From positions 51,920,501 through 51,984,500 of the forward strand of contig NC_090989.1 in assembly GCF_041146395.1 (NCBI RefSeq): 64,000 nt of DNA, in the 5' to 3' direction. The notes beneath the pieces were generated by a model. It had not been told where the DNA came from. It saw only the letters and a list, made by a program, of their open reading frames with translations, and did not search any database. The position numbers and the translations under genes were made by a program. This DNA is from Eulemur rufifrons. Its lineage: Eukaryota > Chordata > Mammalia > Primates > Lemuridae. Below, in pieces: positions 22,253 through 34,840 of the stretch (the stretch's first letter is position 1; each line of letters begins with the position of its first letter).

Positions 22253-22597
22253 GGCCGGGCGCGGTGGCTCACGCCTGTAATCCTAGCACTCTGGGAGGCC
22301 GAGGCGGGTGGATCGCTCAAGGTCAGGAGTTCGAGACCAGCCTGAGCAAGAGTGAGACCCCGTCTCTACTAAAAATAGAAAGAAATTATATGGACAACTA
22401 AAAATATATATAGAAAAATTAGCCGGGCATAGTGGCGCATGCCTGTAGTCCCAGCTACTCGGGAGGCTGAGGCAGTAGGATCGCTTAAGCCGAGGAGTCT
22501 GAGGTTGCTGTGAGCTAAGCTGACGCCACGGCACTCACTCTAGCCTGGGCAACAAAGTGAGACTCTGTCTCAAAAAAAAAAAAAAAAAAAAAAAAAA
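22253..22597 (+). mobile_element. Lemur-type dimeric Alu SINE
   Basis: Full length, starting GGCCGGGCGCGGTGGCTC. Pol III A-box-like TGGCTCACGCC lies near 22265 and the B-box GTTCGAGACC at 22329-22338. The left arm has GAGCAAGAGTGAGAC and the linker AGAAAGAAATTATATGGAC...ACTAAAAATATATATAG, characteristic of lemur Alus. The right arm ends AGACTCTGTCTC, followed by a pure A-tail of about 27 bases. The target duplication AACAAACTGATTCT lies at 22238-22251 and 22598-22611. A 7SL-derived SINE, moved by L1 proteins. Confidence 0.95.
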
Positions 22598-23952
22598 AAC
22601 AAACTGATTCTAGAGCTTATATGGCAAAAGACCCAGAATAGCCAACACAGTATCCAAGGAAAAAAAGAACAAAGTTGGAGGACTGACACCAGCCAATTTC
22701 AGTGTGGTAATGGTGAAAAAATACCAAGGAAGAGCCCAGAAATAGACCCACATAAATAATCACCAACTGATCTTTGACAAAGGACCAAAAGCAATACAAT
22801 AAAGCAGACACTTTTTTGTCAACAAATGGTACTGGAAGAAGTGGACATCCACATAAAAAAAAATCTAGACACAGAACTTAAACCATTTATGAAAATTAAC
22901 TCAAAATGGATCATGTTACTAAGTGAAAAATGCAACACTAAAAAACTTCTAGGAGAGAACATAGGAGAAAATTTAGATGACCCTAGGTATGGCAATGACT
23001 TTTAAAATATAACACCAAAGGCACCAACCAGCAAAGAAATAACCAACAAGCTAGACTTAATTAAAATTTAAAACTTCTTCTCTGAAAAAGATAATGCCAA
23101 TAGAAAGAGAAGAAAAGCCACAGACTTGGAGAAAATATTTGCAAAAGACATATCTGATAAAGGGCTCTTATCCAAAATACACAAAGAACTCTTGATACTT
23201 TAAGAAAACAAACCATCTAATTAAAAAATGGGCCAAAGACCTTAGCATTCACCTCACCAAAGAATATACATAGATGGCAAATAAGCATATGAAAAAAATG
23301 TGCCACATCATATGTCATCAGGGAAATGCAAATTAAAACAATGAGATACCACTACAAACTAATTAGAATGACCCAAATCCAGAACATTGATGACACCAAA
23401 TCCCGGCACAGATATGGAGCAACAGGAACTCTCATTCGTTGCTGGTGGGAATGCAAAATGGTACAGCCACTTTGGAAGACAATTTGATGATTTCTTACAA
23501 AACTAAACATACTCTTACCATAAGACCCAGCAATCATGCTCCTTGGTATTTACCCAAAAGGAGTTAAAAACATGTCCACACAAAACCTGCACCTGATCTT
23601 TACAGCAGCTTCATTTATAATTGCCAAAACTTGAGAGCAACCAAGATGTCCTCCAGCAGGTAAATGGATAAATAAAATGTGGTACATCCAGACAATGCAA
23701 TATTATTCAGCACTAAAAAGAAATGAGCTATCAAGCCATGAAAAGACATGGAGGAAACTTAAATACACACTGCTAAGTGAAAAAAGCTAATCTAAAAAGG
23801 CTACATACTGTTTGATTCTGACTATGTCACAACTGGAAAAGGCAAAACTATGAATACATAAAAAGAACAGTGGTTGCCGACAGTTGGGGGTAGGGAGAGG
23901 TATAAATAGGTGGATCACAGAGGATTTTTAGGGTCGTGAAAATACTCTGTAT

Positions 23953-24090
23953 CTGCGGTCTCCAACTCCCCAGCCATGGCCTGGTATTGGTCCATGCATC
24001 ACCGCCTGAGCTCTGCCTACTCCCCTCCCCACCCCGTCCGTGGAAAAATTGTCTTCCATGAAACCAGTCCCTGGTGCCAAAAATGTTAGG
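23953..24090 (-). mobile_element. MER1 copy, internally deleted (MER1B-like)
   Basis: Compared with the 6112-6557 copy it lies in the opposite orientation. It starts CTGCGGTCTCCAACTCCCCAGCC, includes 'ATGGCCTGGTATTGGTCCATG' and 'CACCGCCTGAGCTCTGCC', and then 'GTGGAAAAATTGTCTTCCATGAAACC' through 'CTGGTGCCAAAAATGTTAGG'. Imperfect 8-base flanks (CTCTGTAT and ATATGTAT) fit a hAT target duplication. It interrupts the 3' UTR of the host L1M. Confidence 0.8.
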
Positions 24091-24375
24091 ATATGTATAT
24101 GATACTACAATGATGGACACATGATATTATACACTTGTCCAAACCCAGAGATTATAAAACACCAAGAGTAAACCCTAATTGTAAACTCTGGACACTGAGT
24201 GATTATGATGTGTTAATGTAGGTTCATCAATTATAACAAATGTATCACTTTGGGGAGGAAATGTTGGTAATGGGGGAGGCTATGTATGAGTGGGTTAGGG
24301 GATAAATGGGAAATCTCTGTACCTTCCTTCCAATTTTGCTGTAAATCTAAAACTGCTTTAAAAAACTTGTCTTCA

Positions 24376-25690
24376 AAATGGATTACGGATGGGTTAAAGA
24401 GCTAAATAGTAAAAAGTAAAGCTTGATAAAAATACATAAAGAAGAATAAAAATATATAGCATTATACAATAGAGGTTTGGATGGCTTTCTTAAATAAGAT
24501 TCAGATGCTTAACTATAAAATTTAAATTTCTGATCATAAAAGGCTGTGTTAACAAAGTTAGAAAACAAGCAACAGATTGGGAGAAAAATATTTGCAAAGC
24601 ATGTAGCAGTAGAAAGATTAAGAGCCAGAATACATATGAAGAATTCCTACAAATCAAACCGTTGACAAAAATGGTTGGGGCAAGAAATATGAACAGAGCA
24701 CAAAGGCATAAATACAAATACATAGGTGCTTGAGTTCTAGCAACTAGGGAAATATAACAAGATACAAATTTTCACTCACAACAACTAAGAAAAATTAGAA
24801 AAAGATTTGATACTATTCAGTGTTGGCAAGGATGTGGAGAAATGGGAACTCATTCTAGGAAATGTTGATTGTACAGAGCTTTTGAAAGATAATTTGATAG
24901 CATCTATCAAAATATAAAACATGCATTTTCTTTGACCCAGCAATTAAATTTCCAGGTATCATAATCTAATGTTAGCAATATCAGTACATATAATAAAGAG
25001 TCACAAGTAAGAACGGTCAATGCAGCATTGCTCCTAATGGTAACAAAATGGAAATATCTTAAATTTCCAGCAATAGGAAGACTGGCAAATAAACTATGTT
25101 ATACCATATGCTGGACATTACGCATCAATTTTTAAAAATTAGAGAAATCTCTTTATATCAGTGATTTGCAACTGGATACAATTTTGCCCAGCAGAGGACA
25201 TTTGGCAATGATTGGGGACATCTTGCCTGGCACAAGTACCAGAGAGGTGAGTGCTACTGGCATCTAGTGAATGGAGGGCAAGCATGCTGCTAAACACCCT
25301 GAGATGCATACGACACCCCTTCCCCCAACGAAGAATTATCTGGCCCCAAATTTCAATAGTGCCAAGGCTGGGAAACCTTTCCTAACATAGAACGAACTCT
25401 ATGTCATCATATTAAGTGGAAAAAACAAGCCAGGCAACAATACATATAGTACTAACCCCCTTTGGAAACACAAAGTCAAAATTTTAAAATTGTACATTAT
25501 ATTTGTGTATGAATATTATTTATTTATCTGGAAGAATAGATATTAAAATATTAACTGTTTACTCTTTGGGGAAAGGGAGACCAAATATAAAGTCAGGAAG
25601 ACAACAACTCTTCCTGGATAGTTTGAAATTTCCCTACCAATTACTTATTAAACTATTCTTTGTGTAATTAAAAAAATAAAATTTAAAATG
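24376..25690 (+). mobile_element. L1ME-type 3' region, split by a hAT element
   Basis: Diverged ORF2 C-terminal and 3' UTR sequence: 'AAAATATTTGCAAAGCATGTAG', 'TGTTGGCAAGGATGTGGAGAAATGGGAACTC', 'TTTGACCCAGCAATTAAATTTCC', 'AGCATTGCTCCTAATGGTAAC', 'CATATTAAGTGGAAAAAACAAGCCAGG', ending in A-rich sequence near 25685. The order matches the ancient L1ME 3' end. The 25159-25382 interval is foreign to it. Confidence 0.75.
25159..25382 (+). mobile_element. Nonautonomous hAT-type DNA transposon inside L1ME
   Basis: It opens CAGTGATTTGCAACTGG and closes GGCTGGGAAACC, which pair as diverged inverted repeats. The body includes 'GGACATTTGGCAATG', 'GTGCTACTGGCATCTAGTG', 'GATGCTGCTAAACACCC'-type and 'GAATTATCTGGCCCCAAAT' blocks of a common mammalian MER repeat. 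I recognise the family by sequence but do not trust a specific name. Confidence 0.7.
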
Positions 25691-25882
25691 TAGGAGCCGG
25701 TATCTCATTCATTCTAAGAGAATTGAATTAAGTCCTCACTTTCTCTCCTGAGCTTCAGAACCTCTGGTATAACCATTCCATGTTCTTGTGTTTTATAGTC
25801 TGAAAAGCAGTGACGGTATTAACATTTGTTTCTGTAATGGTTATGAGTTAAAAATACTTGGAATTCCTCAGAATACAGTGGC

Positions 25883-26274
25883 TGTTATGGGCTGAAATGT
25901 GTCTCTCTAAAGTTCATATGTTGCAGTCTTAACTCTTAGTCCCTCAGAAGGTAACCATATTTGGAGACGAAGTCTTTAAAGAAGTGATTAAGTTAAAAAT
26001 GAGGTCATTGGGGTGGAGCCCTAATCAATATGACTTGTACCCTTCTAAGAAGAGGAAAATACCTCAGGAATGAATGCACACAGAGGAAAGGCCATGAGAG
26101 GACACAGTAAGAAGGGACAGTCTGCAAGCCACAGAGAGAGGCCTCAGTAGAAACCAAATCTGCCTACACCTTGATCTTGAACTTCTAGCCTCCAGAACTG
26201 TGAGAAAATAAATGTGTTGTTTCAGCCATTCAGTCTTTGGGATTTTGTTATGGCGGTCCTAGCAAATTAATACA
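25883..26274 (+). mobile_element. MaLR-type solo LTR
   Basis: The 392-base element starts TGTTATGGGCTGAAATGTGTC and ends TTAATACA. It holds 'TATTTGGAGACGAAGTCTTT', 'GAGGTCATTGGGGTGGAGCCCTAATC', 'CTTCTAGCCTCCAGAACTGTGAGAAAATAAATG' (with AATAAA) and 'GGGATTTTGTTATGGC'. The flanking 5-mers GTGGC and GTTGC match at 4 of 5, as expected for an old 5-base target duplication. MaLRs are ERVL-related; no internal region is present. Confidence 0.82.
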
Positions 26275-26280
26275 GTTGCT

Positions 26281-29200
26281 ATATAAGAATATAGTACAAA
26301 GAAAATTATTGATTCTTATTCTATTTTTGCCATTAGGGGTTAACCACAAGGAGCTAACAAATGTCACTGAGCTAGTTTCATCTCTCAACGGAGGAGATAA
26401 ATAGAGTTAGTGAAAACAAATCCATACTTCTAGATGACAACTGTCCTGCATTCCTGTTGCTGACACTATGAAGTTATTGACTTAGATTTTTGTGACAGAT
26501 CTCCCTTGCATGCTCTCTGCAGCTTCTCTTCTCCCTACCAATTACCTGCTAACACAGTCACTGGCCATGCGTTTGCACTTGCAGGCATCAAAGGATTTGA
26601 TGTCACAGCACACGACAAGCCCTGGAGAGCTGGGACTGGCACTTGTATTTGACTCAAGATTGCAGGGAATTGATCACCTATTTCTTTTTTTCCTTTTATA
26701 TCTCCCATAGATGAGTGGCTCCTTCTTTACAGGGAAAAATAAAAGGAAAACAGCAGCGGAGAGGAGAGGTTACAATGACCTGTGGATCAGGGTGAAGAGA
26801 GGGAACAGAAATGCCCCAGATTAAAGGGAAAGCCAAGTGCCACTGGAACTCTGAAAGGCAGCCCATCGAATAAGCCTTGCCCATCTGGGCTGACTATGGT
26901 AGAATGAAACGCCTAATCAGTAGAGACTTAATTATATTAATTGTTAAATTTAAGTTTTTATCCCATTAGCAAAGAAGGGATCACAGTGCAAGATAAAATT
27001 GGTTACAGAAAAATTTCAAAAATTTTTTTATTCCCCACACAAGTGGTATATGTATATTTCTATTCCTCCTTCCTACATTTTAGATTTTTTTATAAATAAA
27101 GTATAAATGTGAAGGACCCTCTGGCAACCTACTGAAAAGACAACTTTATAGAACGATGGACGCATGCAGCTCCCGGGCAGCAGGTATGCGGGTGAGGTGT
27201 GTGTGACCAGCATACCTAGGTGATGGAAGATCACTGGTGTGTGCCTGAAGCAGGCTTGCAGAGTCAGCCCCTGCACAGTCTGAGGGTGGAGCAGACAGAG
27301 AAGAAAAGACTTGGACATGCACGATCCAAGCCGAGCCCCTGAACTTTAGCTTCTATATCATCGCTGACAAATATGAGTTGGTTTTTTTGGCTGCTCTATC
27401 AAGAGAAGTGCAGAACATGTAAAAAAAGAGGACACAAGAAGGACTTTCATCCTTCCTTATTAAAATAATTCTATATTTTTTATACACCCTTCAATATCAC
27501 TTGAGTATGTCGCTTGATTTGTATGCTCCTGACTTCCATTTGAATACATCATTATTGCTGTAAGTAGATGCAGATGCTTAAGTTAATTTTATTGTTAATG
27601 CCTCAAGGCATTTTTAGAAGTGCACAAAGCTTTTAAAAATCCAATAAATTATATAGAACTTTAATTTACCTCCTGTTTTACCTTCAACTGAGGAAGGACA
27701 TAAAGTGCTCTTGAATTTAGATCTTGCTTTTATCACCAATTGAATAAGTATTTGACTTACTGAAATGGGCAAGACTGGCTCTTGGAATGTTATTTATGTG
27801 CTAACAATCCCTCATTAGTTGGATAAAGAATTACATCTTGACTAAAATGGAGAAGCAGCTTATAAACTATCTTAGTAATCTGCAAATAGTGATAACTTGT
27901 AGGCATATCTTATGTCTAGCTCATGTCAACAGAAATGAAAGTTTGTCTGAAATCATTCTATAAAAATGTCTATCACTCATTCTACCCTCTAGCCACAGAA
28001 TCTTGACTGCAATTGTCAGAGACATTCCCTCAACTCAGTTAATTATGTGTGATACCTCTAGGGGGGACTAAATAAGTATTTTATAAAGATAAAACAAGAT
28101 GGAGAATGATTAAATATAAACTCTAGATTATGAAATAATAATTGTATCTACTTTAAAATTCAGGTTATTAACTTGTAATTCAAGTGAGACTGTCCTCACT
28201 GGGCTTCCCTTCTCTCCTCCCAGATGTGCCTTGAAGTCAGACCTGGCATGTCATATCTCAGCACACATGCACACACACCCCTCCACATATACAATGTCAC
28301 TTTTACTGAAGTGTCTATGTGGAAATGAAAAAGAGAGTTGCAGTGTATCCTGTCCAGCAAAACATTAGAAATGCTGCTTTTTAAACTGCCCTTATTTCAC
28401 CCCAAACTTCGTCTCTTACTTCAGGTGCCTAAAACCCTTCTCTGTAGCCCCCCCTCTGCTGCCAGAACTACCTTTACCAACCTCTCAATCCATTTCTTTA
28501 AATTAAATAATTTAGTCAGTGCTTCACTTCCACAGTTTGTATCCTCACTCACCATCTACCTCAGCAAAATAAAGGTCCCCCCTCAGGGTCCACTCTCATC
28601 AGAATAACAAATGTTACTGACACAGTCACCCTCAAACACACTCACCCCTTGCTTGCTCGCCTCCAGAACATTAGTCTGGCCCTGGGATTAGCACCCAGCT
28701 CCTCCCTCCTGGGGAATCAGGGAAGCCAAGGAACTGACTCAATTTGGCCTAGATTTGGTTAGGCATCTAATTCTTTTTCATCTACTGACCTTGTCTGCAT
28801 TTGACACTGATAATATTGTCCACAAATATCTATTGGAATGATCAGTTTTTTATATCAATGTTTTCAATACAATACACTAGTAATTTTTGGTCTTTTTCTT
28901 CCAAATAGCAAAGTTCATAATTTCAACATGGTCTTCCCCAACTGCATTTCTGTGGCAGTTGTTTTCTTCCAAAACACCCTAGAAAATCCTGGCTGCAAAT
29001 ATTTATTACCCAAGAAAATTTCTCTCAGCTCTGCATAATCTCCACTGTGAGCCTTTGTTTTCATTTTCTATATATTATATTCCTTATTCACTATAAGCTG
29101 TGTCAGTGGGAGGATTTTTATCTCACTCTTGCTTTGGTAGAATTTTAAGGTTGTATTCACAAAGAAAAAAATTTCCTCTCCTTGGTCTGTTAAGATCTCC

Positions 29201-29359
29201 ATGAAATATTCTATTTACCAACATTAAATAATCTCTAGAAGTAATCACCTAGGAGTTTTCTCTTTAGTTATTTCTTTCACTTTTTTCTGGGATACTAAGT
29301 CCACAGAAACAATTGATATTCTTGTGGTTGTTACCAAACCAAATTAGAGTTCACTTACC
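26281..29359. other. Long stretch without a recognised gene or repeat
   Basis: About 3.1 kb. Open frames of 60-90 codons (26492-26710 plus, 27073-27318 minus, 28338-28607 plus) show no family resemblance. 28380-28860 contains pieces vaguely like antisense L2 coding sequence (GCATTTGACACTGATAATAT). The evidence is too weak for a call. Confidence 0.4.
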
Positions 29360-29740
29360 CAGCACAGCAAAGCCAGACATTGAAGCCAAGAATTGCAGTG
29401 GGAGAAAGAGGCCTTTTTATTGCATATGCCAAGCAAGGAGAACAGCCAGCTAATATTTAAGACGGAGACGGCCTACAGGGAAGGGTTTTCAAAGGCAGGG
29501 GTACATTTCAGGAAAGCAGAAGTTGCAGGCAAAATTGTAAATCAATATGTGGAAGTTATACATTGGCCTGGCCCAAAAAGGCAGGATATTTCTAAGTAGG
29601 GGCCTATAGGCCATAGATGGATACAGGAATTCTTGGATTAGCAGAAATGAATATTAGACGGGTGTGACTTTCTCCAAGCCCCTCAGAGAGAAATTTAGAG
29701 CAAAGAATGGTGGTCACAGTCTATTTCCTCAGTCCCTCCT
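29360..29740 (+). repeat. Diverged LTR-like repeat, copy 1 of 2
   Basis: The core 29531-29640 shares a long block with 49138-49250. Both read 'TAAATCAATA..TGGAAG..ATAC.TTGG...GGCCCAAAAAGGCAGGA', then 'CATAGATGG'. I estimate roughly 70% identity by eye. The upstream text ('GCAGTGGGAGAAAGAGGCCTTTTTATTGC') resembles antisense ERV LTR starts. The family name is not known to me. Confidence 0.55.
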
Positions 29741-30555
29741 TATCAGCATTTTCCATCTGGTGGGGAGTTCTCAAAAATAATTCATGAACATATGCTAAGA
29801 TGCCATCTCTTGTTTCCAGAAGAAATAAAAACACCTTGTGACTCCAGCTTGGTAGGAAGGTCACTGTTACTCCCATTCACTTTTCAAGGCTAGCTATGTG
29901 CATGGAAGTTCCCCTGAAGGGACTCAAAATTCTCCTTTATTTCCATGCTTGAGGGGCCTGGTAGGCCTCTAAGAGGGGTCCTTGCTTCATCTTATGAATC
30001 ACAGGTGAATCACAGGGAAGCCTCCTCCTGAAAGTCAAGATAGTCATCCAAATATCCAGGGTTGCCTTAATTTGTTACAAAGCAAAGATCTACACAAAGG
30101 AACTTAAACCATGCAGATAAATATTGACATTTATCCCCCAAATATAAAATCACTGATAGAGCTGTTAGGCTAATTATCTTCTAGTTATTGCTCTAAAACT
30201 AATAGGCAATGGTGCAAAATTTTCAAATCTGAGAGTTTTGCTATTTCTCCAGAACTAACAGTTTAAGAATTCTTTTAATTTTGAAAGTTGTTGACATATG
30301 GCAGGATTTCACAACAGCTGTGAACACCCAAGCTCCCCAGAACCATACCCTCAGACACTCTTTAATGATGAACTTCTTGTACTATAGGACCCAAACAAAA
30401 CCAGGCTACCAATAGGAGCTCCATTTGAATTTTCGGTCATTTAATCTTTCCTAGGAGTCAGGCTAAGTTAGTAGTATCTCTGAATACCACTCCATGTGTA
30501 CATTTAGGACTTTTTTTTTACAAAGTACTTGAAGTTGTACTTAACACTCAGCATC

Positions 30556-30962
30556 TGTCTCAATCCATTTTGCTGCTTTAACAAAATATAATACCTATGA
30601 CTGGGTTATTTATAAATAATAGAAAATTATTTTTCACAGTTCTGGAGGCTGGGAAATCCAAGTTCAGGTGCTGATAGGTGAGAACAGGCTCTATTTCCAA
30701 AATGGCGCCTTGTTACTGCATCTCAAATGCCAGAATGTGTTAGTTCAAAAAGGGACGAACTCTCTGTCCTCACATGGCAGAAGAGGGAAAGGGCCAGGCA
30801 GCTTTCTGAATCCTCTTTTATAAGGGCATTAATCTCATTCATGAGAACAAAGCCCTCTTGGCCTAATTACTTCCCAAAGGCCCCACCCCTTAATACCATC
30901 ACCCTGGGGTTTAAGTTTCAACATAGGAATTTTAAAGGGACACATACATTCAAACCACAGCA
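30556..30962 (-). mobile_element. MaLR (MLT1A-like) solo LTR
   Basis: On the plus strand it runs from TGTCTCAATCCATTTTGCTG to AAACCACAGCA, the reverse complement of the MLT1 order. Landmarks: 'CACAGTTCTGGAGGCTGGGAAATCCAAG', 'GTCCTCACATGGCAGAAG', 'CTTTTATAAGGGC', 'GGCCCCACCCCTTAATACCATCACC'. The flanks GCATC (30551-30555) and GAATC (30963-30967) match at 4 of 5, consistent with an LTR target duplication. Confidence 0.85.
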
Positions 30963-30967
30963 GAATC

Positions 30968-32044
30968 AAATGAATGTTTTAAATTTACATGCTTTTGAAA
31001 TGTCTTTGAACTATTTCATTTACAAACATGGCTTAACTAAGAGATATTTCAACAGATATTGAAGCATTTCAGTAGTTCCTGATTGACTTTTAGGTCTTAA
31101 ATTGTCAAGCCACATAGTTTTCCCTGTCAAAGAGCTTGCCTACCAAAACAGTATGGTTCTAATTCTCCTTTCCCCTACCCAGAATAAAGTTCGTAAGTAT
31201 TAAAGGAGCATTCCATTTACATAGATACAAATATGTGCTGAAGCAGAATACAGTAGCATAAAATGTAAAATGTACAGCTCATGGTGAAGCTTGAGGCTGA
31301 TTTGCTTTTGTTAATGTCAGTGTCAGTTTTAACTGTCAAAGGGTCATTGAAGTGTTCTGTATCTGCTAGTTTTGATGGGCAGACATGTCAGAACAGGAGT
31401 AACATGGTCTACTCATCTGCCCAGCAGTTCTTTTCCACAGAAGCCTAAAGAGAGTAACTTCATGAATAAAAACATATTCCCAAACTTTTGTTTCCCTTCC
31501 CAGGGGACTAGCACACCTAGCTCAAAGAGGACTAAGGAGTATATAGGTTTGTATATATTCAAGTTTCTACAAGTAAGTAGAATCCTATTTGGAACTTGAA
31601 AAAAGTCAAGTAGTGAATATTAAGTAATGTTTCCTGAATTTTGTTATTGTTTTATGTTTTTATTAAGAATTAGCACTCGGATTAGTTATAAGATATGCTA
31701 ATTTTGCACATTCTGATCACACAGGCATTAATGAAACTGCAAGTCAAGGTAGATATTTTCAGTCCGTCTTCAGGTCATTTCTGCATCAGATGGAAGGTGC
31801 AATCACAGCAAACTGTCCAAATGGAAAAGAGGAGCTAGAACATGTTTCTCATTAATAGGAAAAATCTCTTTTCTCACTTCTTCAGCTTATATAAAAATAT
31901 TTTATCTTTATTTTCATAACATTTACTGCTTAATTATAAGAGAAATATCATCATCTAATATTTAGGAAGCTAGAGAGGGAAATTTTTTTAAGTAAGAAAT
32001 ATTATCTGTGGTCCCACTACTGAAATAACCAAGGTCTTTGAAGC
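30968..32044. other. AT-rich stretch, nothing recognised
   Basis: No family landmark, tail or long frame was found in about 1.1 kb. Confidence 0.4.
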
Positions 32045-32160
32045 TGGACGGAGGAGCTGGGTTCAAATTCTGACTGTCATGCAGATTTATGACATTAGGG
32101 AAATTACAGTCTTCTCTATGTTTTATTTTACTCACTTGCAAAATGAAGTTACCAACCAAT
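32045..32160 (+). mobile_element. MIR SINE core fragment
   Basis: 'GCTGGGTTCAAATTCTGACT' followed by 'GACATTAGGGAAATTAC' and 'TTTTACTCACTTGCAAAATG' has the order of the MIR tRNA-related part and core. It is old and partial. Confidence 0.5.
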
Positions 32161-32884
32161 TTTTAGATATTATTCTTAAATTATGAATCCAAGCCTGATT
32201 CTTCTCTGTATTAAAACCAGTTATTTTGCATTTGTATGCTTTGGCATCATAATGTAATATAATATAATGATTCTTAGGAGAAAATGGACACCCACTGCAA
32301 ACCCTTAAGCAATACCACTCTTTTAGCCTTCAAATGTCAATGTAGTTGATGGGAGGAGGGCAATAAATGGAGAAGCATGGCAAAGGGAGATCCTAGAGAA
32401 CTCTGGGCTCTGAACATTTTAGGACTTTTAGTTCATCTTCAGGAGAGAATGTCCTCCTTCCTGGAGCACCTAAGGAAAAATCACCATGACTGGAACTCAA
32501 CCTCTATCAAAGAGACTGCTCCATTCAGTTGGGGCAAAGCAGTTTATTTTATGGGAGCCTTAAGGTGTTAAGAAACAGGTACTCTACCCAGGGCTACGGA
32601 GGGAGCCAATCACTGTTAGGTATTTTAATGTCAAAAGCTACTTGCTCAATTTTCACTTCAGGAGACAGTCTCAACAACAGTTGTTATTGCATCACCTCCA
32701 AAGAAACATACTCTTAAAATCTGTTGCATTCATTTGCATATTGATTTGCATATTTAATTCCTTCCAATACATAATTGACATGCTTTCAATTTGTTTGCCT
32801 ATGATTTTCAAATTCAAAATGATCTGAAAATATTCACCCAGGGAATCAGTCCATGACAGTGTGATTTTTTCTGGGTTGCCCAGA
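32161..32884. other. Stretch without a recognised feature
   Basis: Contains short TAATATAATATAATG low complexity near 32255. Overlapping short plus-strand frames at 32377-32827 have no family resemblance. Confidence 0.4.
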
Positions 32885-33010
32885 ACAATCTCATTATGCT
32901 GCTGTGAGGATTAAATGTGATAAGGCCCTCAAAGTGCTTAGCTCAGAGCCTGGAGTATAGTGAGAACTTAACACATAGAAAGAACTCAATCAATATGTGG
33001 TAGAAGGTAT
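32885..33010 (+). mobile_element. MIR SINE 3' fragment
   Basis: 'CTGTGAGGATTAAATGTGATAAG...AAAGTGCTTAGCTCAGAGCCTGG' then '..TAGTGAGAACTTAAC...ACTCAATCAATATG' follows the MIR 3' end order. Moderate divergence. Confidence 0.6.
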
Positions 33011-34747
33011 TATATTACCACTTTGATATCTTGCCTTATGCTCACTCACTTGTTTATCTTTACAAACAAAAATTCTATTGTATATACAGTTAGTTTTCTG
33101 GGGGATAGTCGATGTGTTTTGTTTTCTCTTAGATTAGGGGAAATGTTTATGCTTTTAGAACATCTTTAAAAATATTTTTAAAGTCTAGTAGTCCATTAAT
33201 GGAAAGGTAACAGTTTTTTAATAGTATCTTTATTTTTGAGGACTTGGATAGTTTTGAATTTTTTATATAAACAATACTGCAGTGAACATTTATTTAAAGA
33301 AATCTTTATCTGCAAATTCACTGCTCTCTGATTATTTTCTTTCAATTTCTGCTTTAATATATTTAACTTGCAAGATTTTCTAAAAACCACACAATGCCAA
33401 AGAATAAACAAAATCCAAAAGCACAAAATATATTCTTTAGAATGCTGTGTGACTTGTTTTCTATTAACTCAGTAAATTTCCAACTGAAAAATATAACTGT
33501 CTAAAAAATTTAATTTCATTTTGTAGAAAAAAAGACATGCTCAATTCAATAAAATTTTTGTTCAAGCAAGATTATGACTTTATATGCCACTAATTTAAAC
33601 TAGAATATAATTTATGCAGTAAAACACTAAAACTGGTATTTTTCTCTGGCATCCTAGAGAATGAGATGTTTTGCCAATTTATTTAGAGAAAGGGTCAGGT
33701 CAGTATAGCCTTTCTCATAAGACTAAATATTTAGTTTCTTATGCCATTTATGATATCATGCTAGTTGACAGCAGATAAAAAGCTAAGCTTACAAAGTTAG
33801 TAGCCTCAAACCTATACCGGCAAGCAGGCTCCAGAATCCATCCATAACTGTGCTTCTACTTACCCATAGATCCTCCTGTTGATCTGGATCCAGATACAAC
33901 AGAAATTTACGATCCTCTCCCCCCATCTGACATCTCAGTCACAGCCCTGGAGTCACGGCCCCAGTCTAAGAAGGGAAGGAAAGAACTAATTTGTAGGCAT
34001 TGCTTAGGAGAAAATGTTTTAAAAGCTTGTCAGAATTTAAATTATGTATTCTTTGAATAAAGCCAAAGTCCATAATGCAACTATAAAAATGATCATCAAC
34101 CATTTATCCAGCAAGAATATTAACTCATGCCATATGTAACCTAAAGAATACTAATTTAATTTAAATGTCTATGAATAGCTTTGAGAAAGAAGTCTGTTAA
34201 GAAGGAGAAAGAAAAATTAAAATTCAAAAAAGAAAAGATAACTACGCTGATGTATTTGTTTGTCAGTATGTGCTAAGAGACAATTATAATAATGGATTAT
34301 TATAAATCTAAGAAAATAACTAAATATAATCTCTGTGAAGCTCTGTAAAGACAAAGGCACCTATTAACTAACCTCAAAGAGGTTCAGATTTGGTCATAAA
34401 TAAACACTTACAGAATTTGCCATTTAATTATATTGTACTTGGCAATGTGCCAAAATAATCCAGATTCAGAAGTCCAATTATAAATCAGAGCAGGACACCA
34501 AAAATGGAAATAGCTCACTCAAAAATAGATATTAAAATACATTAATTTTCTATCAACTATTTATCAAGAAACTACTATGTGTGTCTAACAATATGCTTGA
34601 CATTAAGGTTCCAGGGAGCTTAAAATATACTGTGAAAGGAATTATTTCACAATTAATATAATCATAAATTTGAGCACTGTAACTTATAATGGATTTATCT
34701 GTGTAATCAGATCAGTTTTAGGTTAAAATCTCTCGGAAGACTTACTT
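33011..34747. other. AT-rich stretch, no gene recognised
   Basis: About 1.7 kb, very AT-rich. 'ATATAAACAATACTGCAGTGAACATTTA' near 33265 hints at an old L1 3' UTR fragment, but its boundaries could not be set. Confidence 0.4.
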
Positions 34748-34840
34748 GTTTTTTTAAATTTTTTTTTTCAATTGACAAAATCATACATATTCATGGAATA
34801 TATAGTGATATTTTGATATACACAATGTATAGTGATTAGA
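34748..34840 (-). mobile_element. Short antisense L1 3' UTR fragment
   Basis: A T-run (34750-34768) is followed by 'CAATTGACAAAATCATACATATTCATGGAATATATAGTGATATTTTGATATA', the antisense of a primate or mammalian L1 3' terminus next to its A-tail. Only about 80 bases remain. Confidence 0.6.

Larger units (their letters stand above)
15180..24375 (+). mobile_element. Old L1M (L1MB/MC-like) copy split by three later insertions
   Basis: The host element is read in pieces: 15180-15352, 21607-22251, 22612-23952 and 24097-24375. Removing the young L1, the Alu and the MER1 restores continuous L1 order. RT sequence (AAAGCATTTGACAAAATCCAAC) is followed directly by 'AAACTAGGAATAGAG', later by 'GGAAATGCAAATTAAAACAATGAG', and finally by a 3' UTR ending 'CAATTTTGCTGTAAATCTAAAACTG'. 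Coding sequence is heavily decayed. The subfamily name is from memory of the 3' UTR. Confidence 0.82.

Noticed and set aside
28380..28860. Antisense L2 coding fragment
   Set aside because: Only short phrases resemble L2; I could not find ordered landmarks.
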